From Paulownia fortunei (Eukaryota; Streptophyta; Magnoliopsida; Lamiales; Paulowniaceae), in the NCBI GenBank assembly GCA_019321725.1, contig CM033110.1, positions 9,851,278 through 9,915,277 on the forward strand: 64,000 bases of DNA, written 5' to 3'. Below the pieces are notes generated by a model, which did no database searches, had not been told where the DNA came from, and was given only the letters and a program-made list of their open reading frames with translations. Positions 47,254-58,667 of the stretch are shown here, piece by piece (position 1 is the first letter of the stretch; the number at the start of each line of letters is the position of its first letter). The translations under genes were made by a program, and so were the position numbers.

Positions 47254-47646
47254 ATGAGGCGGGATGGACAACAGTTCAACAAGCCTGTTGTCAGTCGAGT
47301 GGCTAGGCAGACCACCCATCGGGCGGTTGGGCAGACCACCCGTCGGGCGGCTGGGCGCCCACACATGAAGTGGCTGGGTGCCCGCATGTCGGGTGCCGAC
47401 TGGCGACCCGCCGCCAGCACATCAGGTACCGGCTGCCCACCCGACGTCACACGTCGGGTGGCTGGGCACCCACACGCCGGGTGCCACCGGGCGACCCGGC
47501 GCCCACATGCCGGGTGCCACCGGGTGACCCCGCGCCCAACATCAGGTGGTCGGTAGCCCACCCAATGTCACACGTCGGGTGGCTAGGCTCCCGCGTGCCG
47601 GGTGCCAGCGGGCGACCCGGCACCCGACTTTGGGTGGTCGACACTC
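47254..47646 (-). repeat. GC-rich hairpin-dense tandem module in C3 leader
   Basis: Hand counts give about 67-80% G+C for each 60-base row between 47341 and 47640, against AT-rich flanks. Three diverged units begin with GTCGGG at about 47342, 47453 and 47574 (spacing 111 and 121 bp). The last two share a 50-bp stretch with about six differences. Stems: 11 bp (47437-47447 with 47451-47461, loop CAC), 7 bp (47476-47482 with 47494-47500) and 9 bp (47595-47603 with 47615-47623). Overlapping open frames on both strands reflect stop-poor GC content and are not called as genes. Confidence 0.85.
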
Positions 47647-48020
47647 CAAATTATTTTTTTTTCAATGTCTAAGAATTCAAGATTTTCACAAAATCTTGAT
47701 TTCATACTTTCTTGATCTCATCAAGAAATTTTGAAAACTTGATAAAAACTAATTTTCTTGATCAAGAAATCAATTTATTTGATTTTTTTCTTTATTTCTT
47801 GCCACGTTTCAAGATTTCACAAATCTTGAAATTCTTGAAAATCAAGAAATCCAATTTCTTAACTCGTCTCAGTTCTTAAAATGTTTTAACATTTAAAACA
47901 ATTAATAATATTAATCCCAAACAAATAAATTAATTGATTCAAAACCAATCACACATATAAATATTTAATCTATCACATATATTAAATAAACATAATCGAA
48001 AAGTATCAGAAACGCATGAA

Positions 48021-48037
48021 CCTTGGCTGTAATACCA
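48021..48037 (-). other. Primer-binding site, degraded (C3)
   Basis: The minus strand reads TGGTATTACAGCCAAGG, two changes from TGGTATCAGAGC, directly after the LTR end. Confidence 0.85.
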
Positions 48038-48039
48038 CT

Positions 48040-50240
48040 ATTGGGTTCGTACGATCCCAGGAAACGTATACGCAGTGGAATTTAAAATTTTTCAAAAACA
48101 TAAATATACATTACATCACATGTAATTAAAACGAATCCCGGAACCCTTTCGGGATTACTCAATTGTGCGTTTTCTCATAATTAAAGTAAGAAAGTTTTAG
48201 AAACCCTTAACTTGATTTGCACTCCGCCTGATGTAGGGATTCAAACGATTCAAATCATTATCCCGGCCTAAAATTATCTCCATGTTCTTCAATTCAAAAC
48301 CCCTTTGATTGAAATCTAATTCGCTTCTAGGATCCCAAATGTTATTCCTCTAATGGTATCCACACCTTGGATGCCCACTCACAACCGAATCCTATGCTAG
48401 TAGTTTCGATTCGATAATTTTATACTAGAATGATTTTGTTTGGAAAAAGAACACACTAACAATTAGTATTTTAGGTGTTTAATTTAATTCTTAATTCAAC
48501 AATTAAATCAAGAATTAAACTAGATAAAAGGCTGGTGAACTTTTGGAGATTGAAAGAAAACGAGGGATGAATTTTTAGAGATGAAGAAAACTATTTTTCT
48601 TCAAGAGAGAGGGCTTGTTTTCCATGTTTTTTCTTCTAAAAAATCTGTAATAAAATCCCCATAAAAAACGTCCAAGAAGATTGTCAATAAAAGCTACCAC
48701 ATGTCCTTTCCATGTAGGACTCTTCTTCCTTTCTTATCTCCAACTCTTTTAGTAAGTTTCCTTATCCCATAAGAACTTTTCTTTTTCCTTATTACCTCTT
48801 AAAAATTGAATTCTCAATTCAACTTCCTCTAGAAATTGGATTCTCAATCCAATTTCTTAATGGGCTTTCTACAAGCCCACACATAATGGGCTTCCTACAA
48901 GCCCACACCTAATGGACCTAGGCCTAAGTAATCAATTAGGCCCTACATTAATTGATCCAATCAATTAAATTAATTCATTTAATTAATTGGGTCCATCTTA
49001 ATTAATTAATTCAATCAATTAATTAAATATTCCAATTAGGCTCCCTAATCTAATTAGGTCCAATCAATTAATTTAATTAATTAATTGAATTAATTCTACA
49101 CTTGAATTAATTTAACCCTCATTAATCAATCACATTAATTAATTTAATCCAACACTTGGATTAATTTCTAGGCTAGAAATGGACTTGTTCAAGTTTTGTG
49201 TGAGACCCCTTATGTTCACTTTAAGCTAGTCGTGGGCTCACAACTCTTGTGACTTAGTTGAATAATTAGTTGTTCTGATTAATTAATCCAATTAATTAAT
49301 TCTCTTGGAATTAACTCATTAATTCTAAGAACCCACAAGACATGGGAAACACCTAGCAATGCATCATGACTCCTAGTTTAAGGTGAATATGCGAACCTAT
49401 TTCAATTACGAATACCATGCAAGTACGGTCCTTCTGTAATCTAATCTCCCGATTGAGCCTAGGGCATGGATGTTGAGTCGAAACCCTATTAACTCAATAA
49501 CTATGTTTCCATTCATCGTAGCTTGACTCAACGATGAATAATTAGAAAACCCCACGTCTAATTTCCATCCAACCTTGGCCAAGGATTTTAGAGTCAAGTA
49601 AAGTAGAATATATAGGAGATTCACCTATTCATCGAGATAGGTGATGGATCCTTTGTTGGCCACTCATTAATCTCCATACATGAAGATGTTACACCCAATA
49701 TAAACCCCTTGTGATTGTTATGCAATCGGGAAATACATCAAAGTACAACATGTCATGCACAAGGTTACCATGGTGACTCAAGTCCAAGAACTAATTCTTG
49801 TACAATCATAACGAGAAAATTCTCACTCGAAAATAGAATATTTCAAATTGGGAATTTTGAGGTGGGGTTGTTCAGTGTACTTGTTCCCACCAAGCACCCG
49901 CATACATGCACTAGTGTCTCCACACCAATACCTATGGAAGGAGGCATCCTCCTTTCGAGCCTGCATCGTATGCGCAAGTCTCAACGGGATCAATGATGTC
50001 CCATCTCATTGATCCTTAATTTGGAACATTTTAAGATCACAACCTTAGAGGCATATTCCACGATCACCATCATATGCGCAACCATGTCCCATAGCTATGT
50101 GTGATCTAAGGACTTTATCTAATTGTTATGATGAATTTAAGATAAAGATTGTCATTTAAATGATATTAATATAAATAAGAATGATTCACAAGAGTATAAG
50201 AACGGCCAGAATAATTGGCATACTGGGCACTATACTAATA
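48040..50240 (-). mobile_element. 5' LTR of Copia C3 (about 2.2 kb)
   Basis: On the minus strand it starts TATTAGTATAGTGCCCAG (TG changed to TA) and ends CGAACCCAATA. It holds the AATTAATT zone (48940-49300), and the 49425 region shows the uninterrupted target of S5. The TATA region near 48655 is degenerate. The flank beyond 50240 is Athila/Tat-like sequence. Confidence 0.85.
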
Positions 50241-51700
50241 GTCACCGCTTTACATATGTCTCATCATAGATTTTTCCTTTGACATCCATCACTTTTATTT
50301 ATTTCATTATTCTTTTGCTTTTTTTTCTTTCTTTTTTTATATAACTTTCATAGATCCTTCATAGATGTAAACATCCCTAGACTTAATTAATTCATTACAC
50401 ACAAGGGGTTCTTTTCATTTCTATGAGCACTTTTTTTTCCCTAAATTTTCACCTTTCTTCTCCATTTGTGCTCACATTTCTTGCAATTCATCCAAGAATA
50501 CTTGTGTGTATGAGTGAACAGATTCAATTATGGATAAAATATGCATGAGGCTTAAAGAATTTAGGTATGGAATGCCAAAAAAAGGTCACAATAAGCTCAA
50601 AAGGGGACACTAGAGATAATTAATACATGGGTTTGCTATATAAACTCAATCGATCCAAGGATGGCCTAAATCATCTCCCTAATGCTATGTCACCTAGAAT
50701 TTTCCTTGACTAGTAATCAAAGAAGTTTTGAGTTTGGGAGGAGCATCCAGAAAATAAGTGATTCCTATGAACCCTTAGTAACAAAATCAATTCAACAAAA
50801 GGCTAGTACTCTGTTTAGTAAAAATCACAGTCAGCAAAACCAACACACATGCCAAACACTCAGACATAAATAACATTTATCCATTCTAACAAGTTATCAT
50901 TCAAATAATTATATTTCCATCATTGGCTAATAATAATTCAACACTAGTATAACTCAATATTTCAAATACTTTTGATTTTGTTTTTGACTAATTTGCAAAT
51001 AACAACATAAAAGCATAATAGAAACAAAAATCCTACAAAACATAAAATCCAAATAGAAATTGAATATACTCCCCAAACTTATAGAATACATTATCCTCAA
51101 TGTAAAATAAAGCAATAAGCAAAGGACTTCCCTGAAAATATGCTACATCATGGGGCCAGAGTATCAACAACATATTTTGTTTTCCAGCTTTCTCATTTTT
51201 CAACCTAAAAACAAAACAAAGCAGAATAAATCAAACTAAATGCAAAATAGGGGATGAATTAACCTAAAGAAAATCTTAAGCTAGAATATAAACAAAAAAT
51301 GAATGCTACTATTTTTTTTTAATTGAAAGAAAGCAAGTAAATAGCTTGGGTTGCCTCCCAAGAAGTGCTAAGTATATAGTCTTCAGTCAAACTATGGAAA
51401 TTTTATCAAATTGGGGCTCCAATGGGGATGTTGTACACATTTCCCTTAGATACCCACCAACATCCTACATTCACAACCTTTTTCTATAAAAGCCTCCACC
51501 GACTCAAATGCTCAATCAAGGACTTAGATGGACTTTCCAACAAAAACATGTGTATGTTAATCGATGGATGTGCATCTGGAGCTTTAGAAACTTTACACAA
51601 GTAAACACAACCTAAATGGTCAGAAGGCTCCTTTAAATTTGTAGAGTGAATCTAAATTTGCAACACATACACTAGGTGACCATATATTAGCTATTGTGAT
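50241..51700 (-). other. Non-coding part of Athila/Tat-like remnant T1
   Basis: AT-rich with no conserved frame. At about 51350-51375 the sequence TTGGGTTGCCTCCCAAG is a word I recognise as common in plant Tat-type Gypsy elements; it is also an inverted repeat (TTGGG/CCCAA). No protease, RT or integrase was found, so pol is missing. Confidence 0.5.
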
Positions 51701-52265
51701 TGAGGTAAAGTAGATTGGGCTTCCTTTAACTCTAGATCATTAGTCACTATCCCACTTTTATGAGTAATCGCTTCATAATGCTTGGGATTGACTTTGGTGT
51801 CATTTGGAATTCGTCCACCTTGTTGTTGGGTATTGATTGTTGTGGCTAGCTGTCCAATCTAAAATTCAAGAGACTTCATTTATGCCACAATAGATGCCAA
51901 TTGTCGAATTTGAGTCCTAATTCTATCAAGCCTGGCTTCATACTTTTGAACCTACCCTTGTTTCCATTATGAAAGTGCCAAGCACATTTTCCAAAGAGGA
52001 CTTCTTCTCTAGTGCTTGATTTATAAAGCTCAATAGATTGTTAAAACTTGGAGGTGGTTGGAAGATATTCCATAAGTTCCAATAAAGAAATATTCTTATA
52101 ATTGTGAAGTCCTTGAGTTGCTCCACGTGTGATTAAAACTGCAAACTGACGTGATAGTGATGAAATCTTAGCATTAAAAGCTATGAACTGATCTAGTTCC
52201 ATAGCCCCAACTACATTCTTACTCATATATCTTGTCATTGGCCATTGGTAGTTGTTGGTATCCAT
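51701..52265 (-). pseudogene. Athila/Tat-type gag fragment (T1)
   Basis: From 52265 leftward: MDTNNYQWPMTRYM, GAMELDQFIAFNAKISSLSRQ, then shifted frames, and at about 51760-51880 IGQLATTINTQQQGG, IPNDTKVNPKHYEAIT and HKSG. The run of GQLA, then IPSDTE-like, then NPKEH-like, then ITLRSG-like words is the signature of the gag C-terminus in Athila/Tat Gypsy elements, distinct from the chromovirus gag of N1 and G2. Stops and shifts show it is dead. It lies between Copia C3 and C5. Confidence 0.8.
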
Positions 52266-52380
52266 CTCCTAAGTTTCAAAGTCAAATAACAAAAACAAAA
52301 AAAATAACTATGTTAAAAAATTCTTAATTAAAACTAAGATTACTTGGTAATAGTATTAATGCAAATATGATAAATCAATC

Positions 52381-52398
52381 TCCAACAATGACGCCAAA
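52381..52398 (-). other. Primer-binding site of T1
   Basis: The minus strand reads TGGCGTCATTGTTGGA, close to the TGGCGCCGTTGCCGGGGA site usual in Athila/Tat elements (generally attributed to tRNA-Asp). It is about 115 bp upstream of the gag start. Confidence 0.8.
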
Positions 52399-52783
52399 AA
52401 ATTATGAACTGAAAATTCATATCGCAAGTATAGGCTGTCAAATTTTAATATAGTATGATGAGAAGGGTTGTTGTATCCGTAGGGATTGATATTACTTATT
52501 GTTGTAAACACTAAGTACTATAATTAGAATAATTCTAACTTTATTCAGATGATCTAAAGAAGAGTTGTAATTAATAGAACTAAAGAATCCTACAATTATG
52601 CTAGAAAAGTTTGCTTGGACAATTTATCGAACACTTAATAAGCAATCAATTCTAGCGGGTTTTTACCTATGTTCAATAATCAATTTTATCACTTTCAAGC
52701 AAACAATTTATAAGTCAAGAATCCCTAAAGTAATGAGCTCCTCTCTTGAGTGTTGAGCGATTATGAATTCTAATTTGGAATTT
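52399..52783 (-). repeat. Truncated 5' LTR of T1
   Basis: Contains the minus-strand equivalent of ATCGCAAGTATAGG and TATCCGTAGGGATTG words typical of Athila/Tat LTRs near the primer site. About 385 bp remain; it is cut at about 52783 by Copia C5. Confidence 0.7.
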
Positions 52784-53063
52784 AACTATTTGGATGTGGA
52801 ACTTCATCCAAGAGTTGGGTGTTCTTTCAATGGTTGTTGATCCAATACCCCTACATTATGACAACAATAGGGTGATTATGCAAGCAAAGGAGCTAAGTTC
52901 TCATCAAAGATCCAAGCACATTATGATGCGATACCATTTGATTGGAGAGATCATAGGTAGAGATAACATCAAAGTGGAGAAAGTTGCCTCAATAGAAAAT
53001 ATAGCAGACCCACTGACCAAACCCAAGTACAGTGATTCTTTGATGGACATCTGGAGAAGATGA
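52784..53063 (+). pseudogene. Copia RNase H C-terminus (C5)
   Basis: Frame 52794-53063 with WNFIQELGV, DPIPLHYDNNRVI, HQRSKHIMMRYHLIGEII, KVEKVASIENIADPLTKP. This is the end of a Copia polyprotein, where RNase H has the YCDN-type Asp (YDN here). The match starts as ATTTGGATG (IWM) at about 52784, where T1 ends. The stop is followed by about 40 bp and the polypurine tract. All upstream pol is gone. Confidence 0.9.
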
Positions 53064-53091
53064 GACTCAAATACATGGGCAATTAACTCTA

Positions 53092-53106
53092 GGGCAAGTG
53101 GGAGAT
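53092..53106 (+). other. Copia polypurine tract (C5)
   Basis: GGGCAAGTGGGAGAT immediately before the TGTTAGAGTAG start of the LTR. Confidence 0.85.
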
Positions 53107-55816
53107 TGTTAGAGTAGTGTCCGACTAAGTAATTAGTTGCTGCTAATATACTCTTGTAATAAACTATCTATTTTAATTAAGCATTAATAAAAAATCAATC
53201 TTTATCTTAAATTAGTATTATTGGAATTAGATGAAGTCCCTAGATCATAGATGTCTATAGGGTTTGGTCGCGCATGAAATGATGATTATGGAACATGCCT
53301 CTATGGTCATGGTCTTAAATTAGTACTAAGTCAAAGGCTTCTAGAGATGGGATAATGACTACGCACTAAGACTTGCACATATGATGCATGCTCATTAGGA
53401 AGGTACCTCTTTCCATGGATGCCAGTTTTGTGACACTAGTGCATGTATAGGGGTGCTTGTTGGAAAATAAATACACTGAACTACCCCACTGAAATTTTTT
53501 AAGGAAATATGATTGTCACCATTATAATCTCATTATCGACATGATGCATATTAGTTTATTCTTTGATTGCATGACAATATTAAAGGGGATATTTTAGGTG
53601 CATCATCCTCATTTATGGAGATTGATTAGTGGCCAACGAAGGATGCGTCACCTATCTAGATGAATAGGTAAAGGTGAAACTCCTACGATATCATTGTACT
53701 GGATTCTGAAATCCATGGCCATGGTTTGGATGAGTAATCAGGAAATAGGTTTCTTAATTAGCATCAATGAATCAAGATACAAGGAATGGGTTCAAAAAAT
53801 TGAGCTATTGGGGTTTTAACTAATAATTTGGGCACTAAACTCAATTAGGAGATTAGCTAACATAAGGACCGAACTTGTATGGTATTCGTAGTTGGAAGGG
53901 TTCAACACCTTCACCTTTATCTAGGTCTTCATGCCATGTTGCTAGACGCTAACCATAATTTTTGATATTCTTGGAATTAATGCGTTAATTCCAAGATGAT
54001 TAATTAATTTAATTAATTAATCTAGAATAATTAAAGTATTAATTATTTGACTAAGTCGCAAGAGTTGTGAGCCCACTACTAGCATATGAGTGAATCTAAG
54101 GGTTCATACACTAACATAGAGAAACTCATTTCTTATTCCATAGGTATTGGCATGGAGAGGCTAGTGCACGTGTGTGGGTACTCATTGGGGAACAAGTACA
54201 CCGAACAAGCCTGTGGAAAATTCTCAAATGAAAATGTTGTTCATTGAATGAGAATTTTCTACTTAGGATAGTGCATGACTTAGTTCTTTAACTTGAGGAA
54301 CCATTGTAGCTATGTACAGTGACATCATATGCTTTGATGTATTTCTTAATTGCACGACAATCACTAGGGGTTATGTTGGGTATATGGTCTTTATGCATGG
54401 AGGTTAATGAGTGGCCAATAAAGAATCTGTCACCAATCTGGTAGAATAGGTGAATCTCCTATACATTTTATAGTTATTGACTCAGAAGTCATTGGCCAGA
54501 GCACTATGAATATTAGATGGAATTTTTTAAATAATTTCAATGTGACTAGAAATGAAATTATAGTTATTAAGTTAAATAGAATTTCAATTAATAATCCATA
54601 CCCTAAACTTAGTCAGGAGATTACTTAATGGAAGAACCAAACTTGCATGGTATTTGTAATAGAAATTGGTTTGCTTGCTAATTCACCTAAGACTAAGTAG
54701 TCAAGATGTAATGCTAGGTGCTTCTCTTAACTTGTGAGGTTCTTGGAATTAAGGAGTTAATTTCAATATAGATTAATTAATCAAAATATATATCTTATAT
54801 ATTTACTGAGTTGCAATAGTTGTAAGCCAACTGCTAGCTTAGTTGTGAACCTAATGCATAACACACAAAACGAGATATATCACTTATATCAAGAATAATA
54901 TCTAAGAAGTTGGATCAAGTTAATTAATTCATCCAATTAAATAATAGAATTATTTAATTTGACCTAATAATGATTAGGGACTCTTTTAGAAGTAATTAAT
55001 TAATTGATTAGATCAATTTACTATTAAATTAATTTAACTAATATAAATATTATGATTATTTATATTGAGCTTATTAAAATTAGGTAGTCCACAAGACCTA
55101 ATTTGATTGAGCTTAATTAATTAACAAAGATTAATTTATTGGAGAGCCCAATAATTAATAGGCATGTATGAGAGGCCCATTGGTGGCCTTTAATTGTGAA
55201 TTAAATACTCCAAGGGATATCTTGGATTGAAACAAACAAGAGATAAACATGGAAGGTCTAAAAGACCTAATGAGATGACGGTGTATAAATACACCACTCA
55301 AGGGGCCAAAAATTGGTGTTAGAAAGCTAGTAAATTTCGGCCCCTTCTCCAAGTGCAGAAAATGTTCTCACTTTTCCATTTTTTAGTTTTGTTTAAATTT
55401 TATCAGTTAGTTCTAGATCATTTATATACGGACTAATTCTTCTATCAGAAGTTAATATTGGATTTGATCTGCACTCCTAAAATTTGTATCAATGGAGTTG
55501 ATACTTTCTAACCAAAATATCGGATCTGTGATCCTTCTCATCGCAAGGATTTATCAGAGAGAAGACATTAAGACTACTGCAGCAAACTGAATTTCTAACT
55601 AAGGGCCACAATTTGATTCGTTCAAATCATCCTCATCAATCGGAGTACATTTTAAAGGTATATTTGTGAATCCCTTTTAGTTTTTGTTCAAACAAATATC
55701 TTGGTATAGCCAATTAATCTCATCGAATTTAGGACTTGATTTATAAATTATTACAAATATTTTTAAAAAAATTAATCTTTTGCTGCATAAAGTCCCACAA
55801 TTCTGCAAACACAACA
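53107..55816 (+). mobile_element. Chimeric Copia LTR (C5, 2710 bp)
   Basis: About 600 bp longer than the C4 LTR (2076 bp). Positions 53107 to about 54115 correspond to LTR offsets 1-1010. At about 54120 the sequence returns to offset 300 (the CCATAGG...TGGCATGGAG block, compare 56883) and continues to the LTR end. The repeated blocks (53410 on and 54130 on) are clearly diverged, so two different LTRs were joined. RNase H lies on the left and a primer site and leader on the right. TATA box at 55284-55290. Confidence 0.8.
55284..55290 (+). promoter_or_regulatory. Predicted TATA box of Copia C5 LTR
   Basis: TATAAAT followed by ACACCACTCAAGGGGCCAAA, nearly the same as 58130-58155 in C4. Confidence 0.65.
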
Positions 55817-55817
55817 G

Positions 55818-56576
55818 TGGTATTAAAGTCAAGGTTACCACACCCAGAAATGTTCATGAATATATATATTGATTTCATATGACAAAATTTATATGAATTA
55901 GTATGTTTTCCATGTGTGATAAAATTGTTTTATTCGAATTTTCATTCGGATAAATTTATTGGACATTAAATTTAAGGACTAGACAAAAAAAATTGGCCTT
56001 GGATGTTAAAAATAGGCTAGAATTACATCTATTACTATAGTAATCGTGATCTGACACCATAGTGCCACTTGTACGCATCACGGTGTGAGTAGACTGTCTA
56101 CTTGATGTCGTGGCACCTAACACAGAGGGCTACAACACAAAGTATTTCAAAAATTTGGGGTCGTGGCATTGGATGTTAGTGCCGCGGTATAAGAAGGTAA
56201 AAACTTAATGAAGTTTTCATAGTGTAGTACGAGAATTGAGCGCCGCGACACAATGAAAAAAAATTATGAGGGCCTAAGTACTACGGTGCCACTGTACAAC
56301 TTTTAAATTTTCATTTTTCATTTAAAATTTGCACAATTTTGGTTTATTCAATTTTTAAAGTTAATTGTTAATTTTAAAATTAAAAAAATGTGCTTTTTTG
56401 AATAACTAAAAGTTGTTTATCCTGAATAAAAAAATCAACACATGAAAAATAGGTAAATTTACATGCTTTGAATTGATCATATGAGATGTATAAATTAGGC
56501 ATGTATGCTAGAGTGGACGATCATTGAGCCTAAATCAATGTATGAATATTCTGTGAGTATTATGAACACTTGGTTT
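55818..56576 (+). other. Primer site and Copia leader start (C5)
   Basis: A degraded primer site, TGGTATTAAAGTC, at 55818-55830. The leader follows, with a variable GC-richer stretch of GTGCCGCG/GTCGTGGCA-type words (about 56045-56300) and then AT-rich sequence collinear with C2. The C4 LTR interrupts it at 56577. Confidence 0.75.
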
Positions 56577-58652
56577 TGTTAGAGTAGTGCCTGATGAGTC
56601 AATTAATGGCGAGCTTTTATACACTTGTAAAAACAATCTTATTCATGATATTTATTACTAAAAAGTATTCTTTTTATCTTTAATGTCTTCGCAATTAGAT
56701 AAAGTCCTTAGATCATAAATAGCTATAGGGCATGGTCGCGCATATGATGGCGATCAGGAAATATGCTTCTTCGGCTTTGATCTTAAACTTGTTTCGAGTT
56801 AGGGGTTCTTTGAGACAACATATCGATAAGCCTGATAGACTCGCATAAATGATGTATGCTTGAAAGGAGGATATCTCATTCCATAGGCATCGACATGGGG
56901 TTACTAGTGCATGTGTGTGGGTGCTTGTTGGAAAACAAGTACACTGAACTGGCATAAGGGAAATTTTCAATTGGAAACATTATTCATCGAATGAGACTTG
57001 AGACTATCGTGCAGGAACTAGTCTTCAGACTTGAGGTACCATGGTAGTCTTATGCACAAGATCATAGACTTTGATGTATGGAAATCATAAGGGATTTACG
57101 TTGGGTGTGTGATTATTGTGCCTGGAGGTTGATGAGTGACCAACAAATGATCCATCACTTTTTTTGTAGAATAGGTGAATCTCTTATGTTTTCATAGTCC
57201 TTGATCTGAAGACTTTGGTTAAGGTAGGATGAATATTAAATGCGGGATTTTCTAATGATTCATCAAAGGATCAATGTGACTTGAATGGAATCATAATTAT
57301 TAAGTCAAAATAGGATTTCAACTAATAATCCATGCCCCATACTTAATCAGGAGATTAGTTGATGAAAGGATCATATTTGCTTGGTACTTGTACTCGAAAT
57401 AGGTTTGCTTGCTATTCTCTTAATACTAAGTAGTCAAGATGTATAACTAGGTGCTTTCCTTGACTTGTGAGGTTCATGGAATTAAGGAATTAATTCCAAG
57501 CGGATTAAATAATTGGATTCATTAATTCAAATATTTAATATGTTCATAAGTTGCAAAAGTTGCAAGCCTACTACTAGCTTAGTTGTGAATCTAAGGGGTC
57601 ACATATAAGAGGGGACAGTCCACTTCTAATCTAATTCTATAATCTAAGGTGTTGGATTAATTTGATTAATAAAGATTAATTAAGTTAAGCTAGAATTCAT
57701 TTAAAGAGTTAAATTAATTCATCCAGTTGGATATTGAGATTATTTAAATGGACCTAGTATGATTAGGGGCTTATGAGAGTGAATTAATTAATTGATTGAA
57801 TCAATTAATTAATAGGCTTTGAATTAATTTCTAGAGTTAAATTTATTTAACCAATTAAATTAATGGGGATTACTTTAATTGGGCCTAATATGACTATGTA
57901 GACTCTTGAAACCAACTAATTAGTTAGTTGGATCTATTAATTAATTTGGGCTCGATTAATTGATGGGATCAATTAATTGCACCTTTAATAAATTAAAGGA
58001 CCAAACCCATGGTTTAACTAGAAGTCTTTGAGAGCAAGACAAAGAGACTTAGTTAAAATAAGGAAATAATATGATAAGCAGAGAAATAAAGGAGAGTCCT
58101 AATTGGATTAGGGCGGGACCTTAAGTATGTATAAATACACACTTGAGGGGCCAAAAATTAAAAAGATTTTTCTAGCTAAAAATCGACCACCCTCTTCTCC
58201 CTCTTTCTCTATATTCTTATCTTCTCCTACACACAAAAGGTTTCAAGCTTGTATCAATTCAATTCTTTAAACATAAGTTATTTTTTGGAATTGAATTACA
58301 CTCTCAATTTTAGATTAGGGACAAGAAAACTTTGATTCACTAGCAAGAATAGAGTGTTCGTGGACTTGCCTTGCGTGTGGATACACTTGAAGGGAAGGCA
58401 ATTGGATTTCTTTCGAACTAGTTTCAACCAGGCTGTTAGAAATTTAGATTCCTTCAATCCCTATGTCAATTGAAATGCATTCAGGTATAAACTGCGAACC
58501 TAGTCTTTATAATTTTTTTTAATTTTTTTTAGCAAACCAATTAATTCGTATCAATTCTTGGGATGCATATTTGATATTCACATTTTTACTATTCTTATTG
58601 AAATTTTAATTTTTTCCTGCGTTACCCATCTCGAGTTATACAAAACCCAATA
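56577..58652 (+). mobile_element. 5' LTR of Copia C4 (about 2.08 kb)
   Basis: TGTTAGAGTAGTGCC to about CCCAATA before the primer site. It is the cleanest Copia LTR in the window, with the AATTAATT zone at 57480-57990 and a TATA box at 58130-58136. It lies within the C5 leader; the other flank is beyond the window. Confidence 0.88.
58130..58136 (+). promoter_or_regulatory. Predicted TATA box of Copia C4 LTR
   Basis: TATAAAT with downstream ACACACTTGAGGGGCCAAAA. Conserved among C2, C4 and C5. Confidence 0.7.
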
Positions 58653-58653
58653 G

Positions 58654-58667
58654 TGGTATCAGAGCTT
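58654..58667 (+). other. Primer-binding site, initiator-Met type (C4)
   Basis: TGGTATCAGAGCTT, an intact core, just after the C4 LTR. Confidence 0.9.

Larger units (their letters stand above)
45841..48020 (-). other. Copia leader (C3), about 2.2 kb
   Basis: Collinear with the C2 leader. It has the paired GTCGTGGGATGT boxes (46241-46267 and 46331-46358), the ATTGGGT hairpin (46415-46431), paired ATTTTATGAGCCC motifs (about 46071 and 46174), and the AGGCCTACGAGTTTC landmark near 46990. It differs by two GC-rich blocks, a small one at 46727-46775 and a large one at 47254-47646. The AAGAAATT-rich direct repeats at 47680-47870 are also specific to this copy. Confidence 0.7.

Noticed and set aside
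47247..47672. Four to five overlapping open frames of 62-104 codons on both strands
   Set aside because: They coincide with the GC-rich tandem module, where stops are rare by composition. The translations are Arg/Pro/Gly-rich on both strands with no domain or start context.
47680..47870. AAGAAATT/TCAAGAAA repeats as a possible transposon terminal repeat
   Set aside because: They are short, imperfect and AT-rich, lie within the C3 leader, and have no target duplication or matching far end.
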